From assembly GCF_007858255.1 (NCBI RefSeq), contig NZ_VFEU01000018.1, forward strand, positions 1-64,000: a DNA stretch of 64,000 nt, in the 5' to 3' direction. Shown here one piece after another: positions 33,101-41,517 of the stretch (its first letter is position 1; every line of letters begins with the position of its first letter). The notes under the pieces were generated by a model that was given only the letters and a program-made list of their open reading frames with translations, had not been told where the DNA came from and searched no databases. Position numbers and translations under genes: made by a program. This DNA comes from Pseudomonas rhodesiae (GTDB lineage Bacteria; Pseudomonadota; Gammaproteobacteria; Pseudomonadales; Pseudomonadaceae).

Positions 33101-35512
33101 CAAGCCCCCGGCGCCGGCCAGCAGTTGGCCGTCGTCGTTGTTATTCAGGTGCTGGGCGGTGATGTCCAGGCGCTTGCCACGCAGGGTGCCGCCGCTGTTG
33201 TCGAGGGTAGTGAGTTGCTTGACCAACACACTGCGCTCGCCCGCGTCGATCTGGCCGCCGACGTTAGTCAACAGGTCGCTGACGTTGAGCACCACGTCGC
33301 CGCCATCGCTGACCAACGCGCCTTTGTTGCTGTTGGTGAAGCGCTGCGCCGTCACATCGACAGTTTGGCCGAGCAGGATGCCGGCACTGTTGTCGAAACG
33401 CTCGCCGCGCAGTTGCAGCAGGCCTTCGCTCTGGATGCGGCCCTGGGCGTTGAGCAATTGGCCCGGGCCTTTGAGCAGCAGGCTTACGCCCTGGGCGCCA
33501 CCGGCGAGCAAGCCGGCGCTGCGGTTGTCGAGGCCGGAGGCGCGTACGTCGAGTTGGTCACCCAATACGCGTCCGGCGCGGTTATCGATATCGCCACCGG
33601 CGACGTCGAGCAGCAATTGTTTGCCGACGATCACGCCGCTCTGGTTATCCAGGTTCGCGGCGTGCAGTTCGATATTGCCCTGCCCGGCCTGCACGCGGCC
33701 CTGGGCGTTGTTGAGCTGTTGCGCGGCGGTGAGGGTCAGCTTGCCGGTGTCGGCGCTCAATACGCCGCCGGCATTGCTGCCGAGGGTGCCGGCGTTGACG
33801 GTCAGGTCGGTGCTGGCCTGGGCGAAACCCTGGGCGTTGTTGAAGCCGTTGCTGACGGTGAGGTTGAGCGCGCCGCCGTCGGCCTGGATCAGGCCCTTGA
33901 GGCTGTTGTCGAGTTCGGTGGCATTGACGGTGGCGGTCTTGGCCACCAGCACGCCGTTCTGGTTATTGAGCTTGCCGGCGTTGAGCGTCAGCTCGTCGGC
34001 GATGATTTGCCCGCCGCTGTTGTTCAGGTCGGCACTGGCGAGTACCAGGCTGCCGCCGGCCATCTCGATACGGCCTTGGTTGTTCAGGGAAGCGCTGTTG
34101 AGCGTGGCGGCCTGGCCGTCACCAAAGCGAATCAGGCCGCCGAGGTTGACGATGGCCGGCGAGTTGATCGCCAGGCTCTGTTCGCCGAACAGGCGCGCGG
34201 TGGCGCCCTGGTGGGTCAACTTGGCGCTGCTGACGTCGACGGTCTTGGCCTGGATGATCGCGCCCTGGTTGGTCAGCTCTTGCGCGGCGGTGATCGCCAG
34301 TGCGCGGCTGGCCAGCAGGTTGCCGGAGGTGGTGACGGTTTGCGCGTTGACCACCAGGTCGCCGGTGGTGTTGCGGCTGTTGTCGGAGGCGACGCCGGCT
34401 TCGACGATGCCGGGGTTGGTGACGGTCGCGGCGTTGAGTTCAATGCGCTGGCCGGCCGCCACGCTCTTCTGGTTGACCAGGGCCTGGGCGCTGGTGATCT
34501 GCACGTTGCCGGTGGCGTAGACCTTATCGGTGAGGTCGACGTTCTGCGCAGTGACCTTGATGTTGCCGGCGGTGGCCGCCTGGGCCATGCTCAGGCGCCC
34601 GTTGGCATCCAGCTGAATATCCCCACCACTGGCCGCCAGCGTGCCGTCGAGCTTTACGCCCACACCCGCCTCGGTGCCCACCAGCTTGATCGCGCCGGCG
34701 TACATGCCGCCCAACGCGCTGGAGTCGATCGCCAGTTCGGGCTTGGCGCTGCCGTCGTCGGCGCGCGGTGTGGTTTTCAGGCTTTGGGCGTCCACATCGT
34801 TGCGCCCGGCGATTACGTTCAGTTCGCGCGCATTGATCTGCGCGTTGATCTTGGCCGAGCGGGTGATGATGTCGAAGCGGTCAACATTGCTGGCGTTCAA
34901 GCCTTCGCCGTCGATGGTCACGGCGCCGCCGTCGACCTGGTAGCGCTGCAGTTGGCCGTTCGCGTCGAGTACCGGTTTGCCGGTGGTGAGGGTGACGTTC
35001 GGCGTGTTGATAAAGCCGCAGCCGCTGCAGGTGACGCCGTACGGGTTGGCGACGATGACTTTGGCCGACTGCCCCGCCACTTCGGTGTAGCCGCGCAGTT
35101 GGCTGGGGTTGCTGCCGGTGACTTCGTTGAGGATGACGCTGGCCGCGCCGCCCTTGAGGTTGGGGTTGCCGACGATGTAGCCGCCCAACTGGGTGTTGGT
35201 CACCGCGCCGCTGGCATTGTTGAGGATCACGCCGTTGGGGCCGACGTTGTAATCCTTGAACTGGTTATGGGACAAGCCGGCGCCGTTGGGCGTGGCGATG
35301 TTCACCACGGGCACGCCATTGCCCGCCGCGCCAACAGTGGTGCCCGGCGCGCTGACCACAATGCCTTCGGCCTGGGCCAGCAGCGGCTGCCAGAACAGCG
35401 CGTTGGCCAGGATCAACGCCAGCCCGCGCTTGGGCAGGCCGAAGAACGCGTCACGCGGCTTCAAAGCGGCGGAAGGTTGGCGGGCCAGGAAGGCAAATTG
35501 GCGAACATCCAT
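27137..35512 (-). CDS. CdiA-type two-partner-secretion exoprotein with C-terminal toxin
   Basis: A 2791-residue exoprotein. Residues 1-48 form an extended signal peptide. Residues about 50-300 are the TPS secretion domain, with NPNLKGG and VIVANPYGVT motifs. Residues to about 1230 carry hemagglutinin-type repeats (many LDNSGG variants). A central non-repeat region (about 1240-1680) is in the place of the receptor-binding domain. Residues about 1685-2100 hold a second repeat set, about 2110-2400 a DUF637-like region and KGGWVAKNATQYN pretoxin text, without a VENN motif. The C-terminal ~190 residues, ending with KMEVSHRLPSGENITIHYQY, would be the toxin, activity unknown. It follows cdiB by 31 bp and precedes the immunity gene. 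Confidence 0.92.
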   Translation of the reverse strand: MDVRQFAFLARQPSAALKPRDAFFGLPKRGLALILANALFWQPLLAQAEGIVVSAPGTTVGAAGNGVPVVNIATPNGAGLSHNQFKDYNVGPNGVILNNASGAVTNTQLGGYIVGNPNLKGGAASVILNEVTGSNPSQLRGYTEVAGQSAKVIVANPYGVTCSGCGFINTPNVTLTTGKPVLDANGQLQRYQVDGGAVTIDGEGLNASNVDRFDIITRSAKINAQINARELNVIAGRNDVDAQSLKTTPRADDGSAKPELAIDSSALGGMYAGAIKLVGTEAGVGVKLDGTLAASGGDIQLDANGRLSMAQAATAGNIKVTAQNVDLTDKVYATGNVQITSAQALVNQKSVAAGQRIELNAATVTNPGIVEAGVASDNSRNTTGDLVVNAQTVTTSGNLLASRALAITAAQELTNQGAIIQAKTVDVSSAKLTHQGATARLFGEQSLAINSPAIVNLGGLIRFGDGQAATLNSASLNNQGRIEMAGGSLVLASADLNNSGGQIIADELTLNAGKLNNQNGVLVAKTATVNATELDNSLKGLIQADGGALNLTVSNGFNNAQGFAQASTDLTVNAGTLGSNAGGVLSADTGKLTLTAAQQLNNAQGRVQAGQGNIELHAANLDNQSGVIVGKQLLLDVAGGDIDNRAGRVLGDQLDVRASGLDNRSAGLLAGGAQGVSLLLKGPGQLLNAQGRIQSEGLLQLRGERFDNSAGILLGQTVDVTAQRFTNSNKGALVSDGGDVVLNVSDLLTNVGGQIDAGERSVLVKQLTTLDNSGGTLRGKRLDITAQHLNNNDDGQLLAGAGGLSFSGQDVSNRKGLILSGGALTELHTTSLDNQGGTLQGDSLTVTADKVDNGSGGLMASLVGNLQLTVEALANRGGKLFGKEQLTVSGATLDNSEGGQVSGNLLNLTSRDTLTNQGGLIEANQGLSLNGGNLDNSANGQLRALGGASSSLNLSGAVNNQGGTLEFGSTAFSLDATSLNNQAGLLQHAGSGLFRINTASLNGSQGTINGMGTADWAFGKVDGLGRLQLNEVLTYKSAQGLALKAGDRMASGKGLVLNVASLDNGGELLSDGDLSITTGDMSNSGRVSALQTLTVAANNLSQNGGRLAANNTRLTLGGTLDNLGFLTARQQLDIAAAQINNRGTLGAQGAVNLTAVNGITNAADSLLFSGGNLTLRANGFSNLHGDVYSKGDLSFAARDGGRAALFSNRSGTVESEGSIGINAGFIENAKDEFELGQTLTTGSLSWICGQHCGEKDWWEKGIITIYETYLEAATKDSAAARLVAGKNMLLQGDNVQNRYSLMAANGDLSIAAGDLLNQGAATRTGQRKIVVTTPGRVSDDLFERMQWVDVPAFNAATAAGHFDKARFEELKNRSPNSYPFEHISDVTTWTKNSGPGYDATLQAGGTVNLNVARTLQNGTLHNNTLAQLTGTLGDDQTGIPVGGININLSKHANDPSAKAAGSILPVAGAAPGGGFVPVDYTGTAFAPVDPTTSPNFQLPKGEYGLFVKNPDPTSHYLIETNPEFASLTGFFSSDYMLGKLGFSSDNAWRRLGDGQYETRLIRDAVLAQTGQRFLAGGLYSDADQFRYLMDNALASKDALRLSLGVTLTSQQVGALTHDIVWMENRVVDGQTVLVPVLYLAQAESRNVRGNSLIQGRDLNLVTGGDLINVGTLRASNNLSAAAGGSLYNGGLIEAGNNLALLAQDSIRNAMAGEIRGKQVSLTALKGDITNETTAIQVRDGAGMRTLTDGSGGTIVARENLAMDAGRDLTNRGALVAGNDANLTAGRDLNLIAASDTSVKHEIRDGGEKSSITTDVKNLAASVTAGGNLNMKAGQDVNIIGSTATAGKDFNVDAGRDFNVASVSDVHNVEGKEKHGKKRIKTADEQTTQVASVLTAGGDFTSQAGRDTTLVASRISAGNEAYLYSGDKLSLLAAENSTHTLYDMKKNSGWGSKKTQRDEVTRITNVGTEIKTGGDLTLKSAGDQTYQLAKLQSGKDIVLDSGGAITFEAVKDLHQESHEKSNNNAFWVSSKGKGNTDETVRQSQLIAEGNVAIKAVAGLKIDINQVNQQTVSQSIDAMVKADPQLAWIKDAEKRGDVDWRQVKEIHDSFKYSNSGLGPASQIIIAIVMAAVVGPLAAGAMGTATGGMVAAGTMTANTATFISAASGAVAAGAATNATVSVINNRGNLGAVFKDVTSSDAMKGYVISGVTAGLTAAYFDGWTGTKTEFGTGNITSPPLNTWTGVGQFAASQTLQNGTSMLVGKALGQGGSGSDALKSALFNTLAAVSFNAVGDYTKGRLTEGYPPKIIVHAMVGGLLAEATGGDFKTGALAAGVNEAVVGHLSSLVHGDKTLLSMSSQVIGVLAAATQKDADAESLEKGGWVAKNATQYNHSLHEMQTVALDELRRRDPESKAKYDAAACALTHCSASVPKSDENYKTLVELENKGNEFTKEIALLKSTGQFDYTFKDRIDDALSANNELFTNVGYAASAAGGAGAGTFSYIGMVGASPACVSIVGCAAPFALGAMGTVAFAGAAASYDQIGAPYTSTEGARVLASLHPEQYPGEASPLGDLSQRAAESLAELAVAHYGGKALSGELSSVIKNGVNPNAATKGQPVFGGGTDNEAGTLVERNVIEGTSKGAKGGGSSGFSGGKPTIVDDPYSPNAVTERSSVNRDYYGRENAADEFSAGLPDYATHSTAKSYQSTAPRDLNEQTLWNRVTENPSAGRDTKLAGDKDFPRSEGWRKMEVSHRLPSGENITIHYQYNSVTDKAYDMKITTPQQLPPVLQPGRTIE

Positions 35513-35543
35513 TGTCAGATTCTCATTGCGGCGGGGCGTTGAA

Positions 35544-37265
35544 TTACAGGAAGAAGTCCATACGGAAGTAGATCGGCGCTTCGCGCTCGCTCACTACGGC
35601 CGGTCTTTCCAAAGAATGGGCAAAGGTCACGCTGGTGCTGACGTGCTTGCCCCGGGCGAACAGCTCCAGGGAGTTGCTGGACACGCGGCCATGCACATCG
35701 CCGTTGTAGCGGTCGTTGCTGATCACGCCCTGGTCGTAGCCGACGCTGGCGCCGTACTCGGCAAACGCCGGGCGCATCCAATCCAGGGTCACCGGGCGCG
35801 CCCAGCGCACCTCGTTGCGCCAGTAGCCGCCGCTGTCGCCGGTCAGTTGCTGATCCTTGAAACCGCGTACCGAGGCCGAGCCGCCCAGGCTCACGCGTTG
35901 CGGGCTGAACAGAATGTCTTCGCTGCGCTGACCGGTGGCCAGGCTGGAAAAACTCAACGACTCGCCCCACAGCGTGAACGGCTGCAGATAGCTGACGGTG
36001 GCGGTGTATTTGCGGTAGCGCGAATTGGCCTGGCGGTTGCCGAACTGATCGCGTTCTTCTTCAGACTGGGCATCGAGCAGGCCGATGCCGTTCTGCATGC
36101 CCAGGTCGAGGTTGACGAACGCATTGCCGATGCGCCGACCGTGGTTGATGCCGAACTGGAGTTCGCTGAGGCGGTTGCTGCTCGGCGCGGTGCGCACGTC
36201 GAGGACGTAGTTGTTGGTACGCAGATGGGACAGGCCGACGTTCACCGAGGTCTTGCTCACGTCGTCGCGGTGGATCACCCGCTCGGCGCGCAGTTGATGG
36301 TTCTGGTTGTCGCCGTCCTGCTTGAATTTGAAGTCGTTGGTGTGGCCGTAGGTGCGGTAGTCGCTTTCGCTGTAGGTGTAGCTGAAGTTCCACCAGCCCC
36401 ACGGCACGTTGTAATACAGCATGCTGTTTTTCGAGGTTTTCTGGTGGTCGCTGACCGCATCGTGGCCGCCGCGCAGCATCAGTTGGTCGCCCAGGCCCAG
36501 CGGGCTGTCCCATTCCAGGCCGGCGCCCCACTGCTGTTCGCCGGTGCTTTTCTGGCCGTCGTTGTTACGCGACAGGCTGGCACGCCAGGGCTTTTGCGGG
36601 GTGTTCTTGACCACCACATCACTGCCGCCGATCTGCTGGCCTGGGGTCAGTTCCATCTGCGCCTGCTTGGAGGGCAAGCGGTTAAGTTGGTCCACCAGTT
36701 GCTCGATTTCGCGCAGGTTCAGCGCCTCGCCGACCTTGCCGGGAAAGGCCATGGCCAGTTCGCGGTCGGTGACGCTGCTGCCCTCGGCGCTTTTCAACGC
36801 TTCAAGCTTGCCCTCCACCACCAGCACTTGCAGGTGGCCGCTGGACAGGTCTTGCTGCGGCAAGTAGGCACGGCTGGTGACGCGGCCTTTGGCGATGTAA
36901 TAGTCGGTGATGACTTTGAGCAGTTCGTTGAGCTGCGACACACCCAGGCACTGGCCCAAATAGGGTTTGAGCAGGCGCGCGCGGTCGGCGACGGAAAGGC
37001 TGTCGGCGCCCTTGAGTTCGATGTCTTGGATCGGGAAGCAACGAGTGTCTGTCGGCGTCGTTGGAGCGGCGGGCTTGGTCTGTTTGCCGGGCAGGTCCTG
37101 GAGTTCCTGCAGGCGACGGCTCTGCTCTTCGAGCAGGCGATTCTGCCGGTCGCGGATCAGGTCCTGGTCCCCGGGGGTGGGGGCGGCGGTGGCGCTGTTC
37201 ATGCTCAAGCAAACGAGCAGGAAAGTGCATAGAAAGTACCGAGTCCGTGGTAATAACAGAGACAT
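35544..37265 (-). CDS. CdiB/FhaC-type TPS outer-membrane transporter
   Basis: A 573-residue Omp85-superfamily protein. A signal peptide (ending SMNSATAAP) leads to an N-terminal helix and linker, two POTRA domains (roughly residues 65-215) and a 16-strand barrel. The VRGF motif near residue 462 corresponds to the conserved loop-6 VRGY/F of this family, and the chain ends in aromatic FRMDFFL as OMPs do. It exports the adjacent CdiA. ATG 37265 is chosen because the 13-residue extension to 37304 would precede a normal signal peptide. Confidence 0.92.
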   Translation of the reverse strand: MSLLLPRTRYFLCTFLLVCLSMNSATAAPTPGDQDLIRDRQNRLLEEQSRRLQELQDLPGKQTKPAAPTTPTDTRCFPIQDIELKGADSLSVADRARLLKPYLGQCLGVSQLNELLKVITDYYIAKGRVTSRAYLPQQDLSSGHLQVLVVEGKLEALKSAEGSSVTDRELAMAFPGKVGEALNLREIEQLVDQLNRLPSKQAQMELTPGQQIGGSDVVVKNTPQKPWRASLSRNNDGQKSTGEQQWGAGLEWDSPLGLGDQLMLRGGHDAVSDHQKTSKNSMLYYNVPWGWWNFSYTYSESDYRTYGHTNDFKFKQDGDNQNHQLRAERVIHRDDVSKTSVNVGLSHLRTNNYVLDVRTAPSSNRLSELQFGINHGRRIGNAFVNLDLGMQNGIGLLDAQSEEERDQFGNRQANSRYRKYTATVSYLQPFTLWGESLSFSSLATGQRSEDILFSPQRVSLGGSASVRGFKDQQLTGDSGGYWRNEVRWARPVTLDWMRPAFAEYGASVGYDQGVISNDRYNGDVHGRVSSNSLELFARGKHVSTSVTFAHSLERPAVVSEREAPIYFRMDFFL

Positions 37266-37679
37266 GTTCGATCCATCGAAAATCAAGGGGGCGCAAACTA
37301 ACATCGAACTTGCGCTAGCCCAAGCTAATGAGCTGGTTGCACGATCGCACCTATTTAGTTTGCAACTCTTTGATTAATAACCAAAAAAACCAATCAAAAA
37401 GAGCATGCACAGATTAACGGAACAATTATTCCGACCAGTGGCTGCACTTTTTGAATTTGAGTCGACCACAACTAATTAGATGCCATTATTTAGCCATCAA
37501 GTTATTGCCGAGATAGGTTAGTACCGAGAAAGACGGAAAAGTTCGCGGGCGTTTTGTGAATTGGATCCCATTTGTCGGTATTCCAATGCAACGCCGCTAG
37601 AGCAGGACCCGCCAGCGTTGGCGTGGTGAGCCTGCTCACTAGGGCAAGCCCGCTCACCACACCGTCATGACTGCACGGT
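37266..37679. other. Promoter region of cdiBA with a REP unit
   Basis: About 410 bp. 37320-37500 is AT-rich and should contain the cdiBA promoter on the minus strand. A double REP-like block (GTGAGCCTGCTCAC followed by AAGCCCGCTCACCAC) occupies 37625-37662, beside the end of pgaD. No gene is seen. Confidence 0.6.
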
Positions 37680-38168
37680 TTATCTGACGCTTTGATCTTT
37701 TTCCTGGCCGGGGACGAGGGTCAATGCCGGGCGTTCCACGTCGCGGGAGACATGGGACCTTACCTCTTCCACACCGCCCTCTTCGTCGTTGTGGATAACC
37801 AGTACGCCGGGGCGGCGCAGTTGCTCCAGATCGCCGGCACCCAGTTTGAAGCTCTCACTGAGGTGCTGGTCGCTCAAGGCGTTGGCTTGTGCGCGGCGTT
37901 GGGCGAACTTACGGCCCTTGCGTTGCTGATAGCGCGCCCAGGACACCAGGATTACCGCGTTGAACAACGCGATCCACAGGTAGATCTGCAAGGTGTTGAG
38001 CGCTGCGAAAATCGGCGCTTCGATACGCGGGCCACCGTGGGTGTCGAGCATCGAGGTGATACCGCGTGCCAGCAGCCAGATCAATCCGGCCCAAGCCATC
38101 AGGGTCAACAGCACATCGATAATCCACATCACCAGGCTTTGGCGAGTTCTGACCAGGTGCATGATCAC
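37680..38168 (-). CDS. pgaD: PgaD, auxiliary protein for PNAG synthesis
   Basis: A 162-residue protein with two membrane segments (about residues 12-35 and 58-80) and a basic/acidic cytoplasmic tail. In Escherichia coli PgaD assists PgaC in making poly-beta-1,6-N-acetylglucosamine and responds to cyclic-di-GMP. Its GTG start overlaps the pgaC stop by four bases. It is the last gene of the operon; the tail here is longer and more polar than the short E. coli version. Confidence 0.88.
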   Translation of the reverse strand: MIMHLVRTRQSLVMWIIDVLLTLMAWAGLIWLLARGITSMLDTHGGPRIEAPIFAALNTLQIYLWIALFNAVILVSWARYQQRKGRKFAQRRAQANALSDQHLSESFKLGAGDLEQLRRPGVLVIHNDEEGGVEEVRSHVSRDVERPALTLVPGQEKDQSVR

Positions 38169-39505
38169 GCCTCCTCACTGACAGGTTTGATGCCACGGTC
38201 CGGGCTGACCCAGCGCGCGCGTTTCTGATGTTGGTTGAACAACACCTTGGGGAAACTGACCAGCGTGGTAAACAGGCTGACCAACCAGAACACCATCGGG
38301 TACCACACGGTCCAGAACAGGGTTTTCCACAGGTCTTTCTCGTAACGGCGGTCGATGATGATGCTCACCGCGAACTGCAGCAGGCAGACCATCGCCAGTA
38401 CCAGCCCGGTAAAAGCCGGCGGCATCAGAGCGTCGACGGCGATTGCCTGTGGCAGCGCAATAAACTTGCCCACGCCCCAAAAGATCACCGACAGCAGGAA
38501 GGTGAACGCCCAGCCGGTGGACAGGCAGTACTCGAACAGCAGCGGCCACAGATAGCGGTGACGCCACTGCCAGATGCCGCGGATATTCTTGAACAGCACT
38601 TCGGCGCCGCCCTGGGCCCAGCGCAGGCGCTGCTTCCACAGGCCGCCGACGGTTTCGGGCATCAGGATCCAGCACAGCGCGCGCGGCTCGTAGAAGATGG
38701 CCCAGTGATCCAACTGCAGCTTCCAACTCACGTCGATGTCTTCGGTGATCATGTCGGTGCTCCAGTAGTCGATGCGGTCCAGCGCCTTCTTACGGAACGC
38801 TACCACCACCCCCGACACCGTGAAGATCCGGCCGAACACGCGCTGGGTGCGCTTGATCAAACCGATGATCGACGAGAACTCACCCACCTGGACGCGACCG
38901 ATCAGGGTCGACCGCGTGCGAATCCGTGGGTTGCCGGTGACGGCGCCCAGGCGTGGGTTGTCCAGCATTGGCGCCACCAGATAAGCCGCCGCGTTTTTGT
39001 CGAGCAACGCGTCGCCGTCGATGCACACCAGGTATTCGCTGCGTGACGCCACGGCCCCCATGCGCAGGGCAACGGCCTTGCCCTGGTTCTGCGCCAGGTG
39101 CAACACGCGCAAGCGTGGGTGTTCCAGCGCCAGGGCATCGAGCACCGCCGCGGTGTTGTCTTTGGAGCCGTCGTTGACCGCGATCACTTCAATGTTCGGG
39201 TACAACTGGCCGAGCGCCGCATGGATGGTATCGGCGGCGTTATCCCCTTCGTTGTAGCAAGGGATGATGATCGAGATCAGCGGGTTGCCGGCCAGGGTCG
39301 GCGCCGGGGTGTCTTCCTCCCAAGGCCAGTGGCGCTCCCAGTGCAGCCAGAAGTACAGGCCGCCGGCAATCCACAGCGCCGACATAAACAGCGGGTAGAA
39401 GAACACGAAGTCCATCAGGAACTGCCCGGTGACCAGAAAGATCAGGCCCAGGGGCACGCCCAACACCAGCGCCAGTACGAATAAAGCCAGGATTCTGTCG
39501 AACAT
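38165..39505 (-). CDS. pgaC: PgaC, poly-beta-1,6-GlcNAc synthase
   Basis: A 446-residue family-2 glycosyltransferase of the inner membrane. Two N-terminal membrane segments precede the catalytic domain, with SIIIPCYNEG, AVNDGSKDN, CIDGDALLD and TEDIDVSWK, followed by QRLRWAQGG, the QxxRW motif of processive synthases. Three or more C-terminal helices follow. Start ATG 39505 aligns with the known PgaC N-terminus; ATG 39520 is also possible and would overlap pgaB. It polymerises UDP-GlcNAc together with PgaD. Confidence 0.95.
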   Translation of the reverse strand: MFDRILALFVLALVLGVPLGLIFLVTGQFLMDFVFFYPLFMSALWIAGGLYFWLHWERHWPWEEDTPAPTLAGNPLISIIIPCYNEGDNAADTIHAALGQLYPNIEVIAVNDGSKDNTAAVLDALALEHPRLRVLHLAQNQGKAVALRMGAVASRSEYLVCIDGDALLDKNAAAYLVAPMLDNPRLGAVTGNPRIRTRSTLIGRVQVGEFSSIIGLIKRTQRVFGRIFTVSGVVVAFRKKALDRIDYWSTDMITEDIDVSWKLQLDHWAIFYEPRALCWILMPETVGGLWKQRLRWAQGGAEVLFKNIRGIWQWRHRYLWPLLFEYCLSTGWAFTFLLSVIFWGVGKFIALPQAIAVDALMPPAFTGLVLAMVCLLQFAVSIIIDRRYEKDLWKTLFWTVWYPMVFWLVSLFTTLVSFPKVLFNQHQKRARWVSPDRGIKPVSEEA

Positions 39506-39507
39506 GG

Positions 39508-41505
39508 TCAAGGGTTCCATTGGTTGGAAAGGGCCGGACGCACGGTGTTCAGGTCCGGGGAGTTTTCCAGGAAGTTGTCCGGGTAGTAACCAAAACTCGT
39601 GACCCCCTGGCGTTTAAGCACACCCATCCATTCAGCCATTTGCGCACCGTTGATATCGGTGGCCTCTTTGGTGCGCCAATCCTTGGCTTGCAACTCGAAC
39701 ACCGTGCGCTCCAGGGCACCGGGGCGCTTCTTGACGGTGGCGACCAGTTTCTCCAGCCAGGCGTTAGAAGTGTTCACCTGCTGACCTTCCATCAGGGGCA
39801 TGGCCATCGGCGCGGTCCAGTCGTAAGCCTGGAGGAAATCATCCAGATTCTGCGCGAACCAGGCTTCGCTCGGCGGGTTGAGCATCGGCTCAGCGAAGAT
39901 ATTGCGCGCGGTCAGCACCTGTGGCCCGCGGATGGCGCGCACCTTGGCGGTCAGCTCATGGGTGAAGTCGATCAGGTAGCGGCTCTTGAAACGCGTCCAG
40001 CGTTGCATCACCGCAGGGTCGGCGCGCAGGGCCGCAATGCTGTCGGGCAAACCGTTGGCTGCGTAGGTTTTCAATGCGGCGGGGCTGGCGTCTTCGAAAT
40101 CGTTGAACACCGCATCGTCGTGATAAAGGATGCCGTCGATCGGCCCTACCCGCGCCAAGTCTTCGTAGATTTCGCCGATAGCCTTGCGCACGGCGGGATC
40201 GAACGGTGACAGGCGTTGGTACTGGTCGGGATCGAGGCCGATCTTGCCGGTCTTGGGATCCCAACGGGTCACGCGCGGCAGCTTGGCGTCGAGGGCAAAA
40301 CTGAGCACCGGCATCCAGGCATATACGCTGGCATGGGCACGGGTATGCAGCTGCCAGGCGACGCGGTTGAACAGGTCGGCACGCATCGGCAAGTGACGGT
40401 TAGGGAAGTACAGCGAGTGCACCAGGCCGTCACCCTTGGGGTCGGCAAAGGCTTGCAGGAACACCGTGCCGGCGCCCATGTCCACCACGCGCTGTACCAG
40501 TTGGTCGAGGTTGCGCGCCTGCTGGGCGGGGTCCGGGTCGTAGACGTTGTCCAGGTCCACATGCAGCACGCGCAGCGGCGCCTTGGCCTGCACGGCCACG
40601 ATGCTGTTGGCGAAGTGCTCGCCGTCCGGATCGGAGGCAACCAGGAAGCGCGGGCTGTTCATCAGGTCGCCGAGGTTATCGAGGCCGTCTTCAAGGGTCA
40701 GGGCCATCTGGTAACCCTGCTCGCCCACCACCGCCAGCGACGTGCCGTCGGCCGCGCCATACGGCCAGACCCACACCCGTGGTGCCTTGCCGGTGACGCT
40801 GCGAATTTTGTTGGAGATCGCCGCCACGTCGGCACGCATGCGCGCCTGGAACTGCGCTTCGGTTTCGTAGCGATTGGTCGCCGGATCATAGCGACGGGTG
40901 GTCGCGGCCGGTTCCAGGTTGCCCTGGGGGTTGGCCAGGATGCCTTTGTGGTTGGCATCGGTGTGGGCGGCGATTTCTACCAGGCCCGATTGCGACACCT
41001 CGCGAATCTGCTCCCAGGTGAGGAACTCACCCCGAGGACGTGGCATGCCGGCGAAGTCCACCGGTTTGTTCAGCGGCGTATCGATCCAGTAGCCCACCGG
41101 TGCCAGCAACGCCGGCCAGCGGTAGGCGCGCAGAATCGGCATCACCCGGGTATAGAAGCTCGAATAGCCGTCGTCGAAACTCAGCATGATCGCCTTGGGT
41201 GGCAACGCCGGGCCGCCACGGCGTGCGGCGAGAATCTGATCGACGCTGACCGCCTGGTAACCGTTCTCGCGCAGCCAGGCCAATTGTTCGATCAACCGCT
41301 CGGTACGCACCGCCACCACGGCCTGATCGGGGTCGCGGTCGGACACGTCGTGGTAGGCGATCCCCAGGAAATGGTTCTTCGGCCACGCCGCTTCGTTGGC
41401 TGGGGTCGGCCGCTCGGCGGGTGGAGTGAAGGGCGCGGGTTGCTGGGCGCAGGCGCTGGCCAGCAATACACCCAGGAGCAACAAGCAACGGCTGAGAACA
41501 GTCAT
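39508..41505 (-). CDS. pgaB: PgaB, PNAG N-deacetylase/hydrolase lipoprotein
   Basis: A 665-residue lipoprotein (signal ending LASACAQQP, Cys about residue 19). The N-terminal half is a polysaccharide-deacetylase domain with LSFDDGYSSF near residue 110. The C-terminal half (about residues 305-645) is the PgaB glycoside-hydrolase-like domain, including HVDLDNVYDPDPAQQARN and GILYHDDAVFND. The protein partially deacetylates PNAG before export. ATG 41505 follows AAGAG by about seven bases, and the gene sits 12 bp after pgaA. Confidence 0.95.
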   Translation of the reverse strand: MTVLSRCLLLLGVLLASACAQQPAPFTPPAERPTPANEAAWPKNHFLGIAYHDVSDRDPDQAVVAVRTERLIEQLAWLRENGYQAVSVDQILAARRGGPALPPKAIMLSFDDGYSSFYTRVMPILRAYRWPALLAPVGYWIDTPLNKPVDFAGMPRPRGEFLTWEQIREVSQSGLVEIAAHTDANHKGILANPQGNLEPAATTRRYDPATNRYETEAQFQARMRADVAAISNKIRSVTGKAPRVWVWPYGAADGTSLAVVGEQGYQMALTLEDGLDNLGDLMNSPRFLVASDPDGEHFANSIVAVQAKAPLRVLHVDLDNVYDPDPAQQARNLDQLVQRVVDMGAGTVFLQAFADPKGDGLVHSLYFPNRHLPMRADLFNRVAWQLHTRAHASVYAWMPVLSFALDAKLPRVTRWDPKTGKIGLDPDQYQRLSPFDPAVRKAIGEIYEDLARVGPIDGILYHDDAVFNDFEDASPAALKTYAANGLPDSIAALRADPAVMQRWTRFKSRYLIDFTHELTAKVRAIRGPQVLTARNIFAEPMLNPPSEAWFAQNLDDFLQAYDWTAPMAMPLMEGQQVNTSNAWLEKLVATVKKRPGALERTVFELQAKDWRTKEATDINGAQMAEWMGVLKRQGVTSFGYYPDNFLENSPDLNTVRPALSNQWNP

Positions 41506-41517
41506 GGTCAGGCTCTT

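Noticed and set aside
32424..35542. Very long plus-strand frames (698 and 876 codons) opposite cdiA, with similar ones opposite pgaB (40216-42768) and the FUSC gene (49172-51412)
   Set aside because: They are antisense shadows of GC-rich coding DNA. They lack ribosome sites and family motifs, while the minus-strand genes have clear domains and operon structure.
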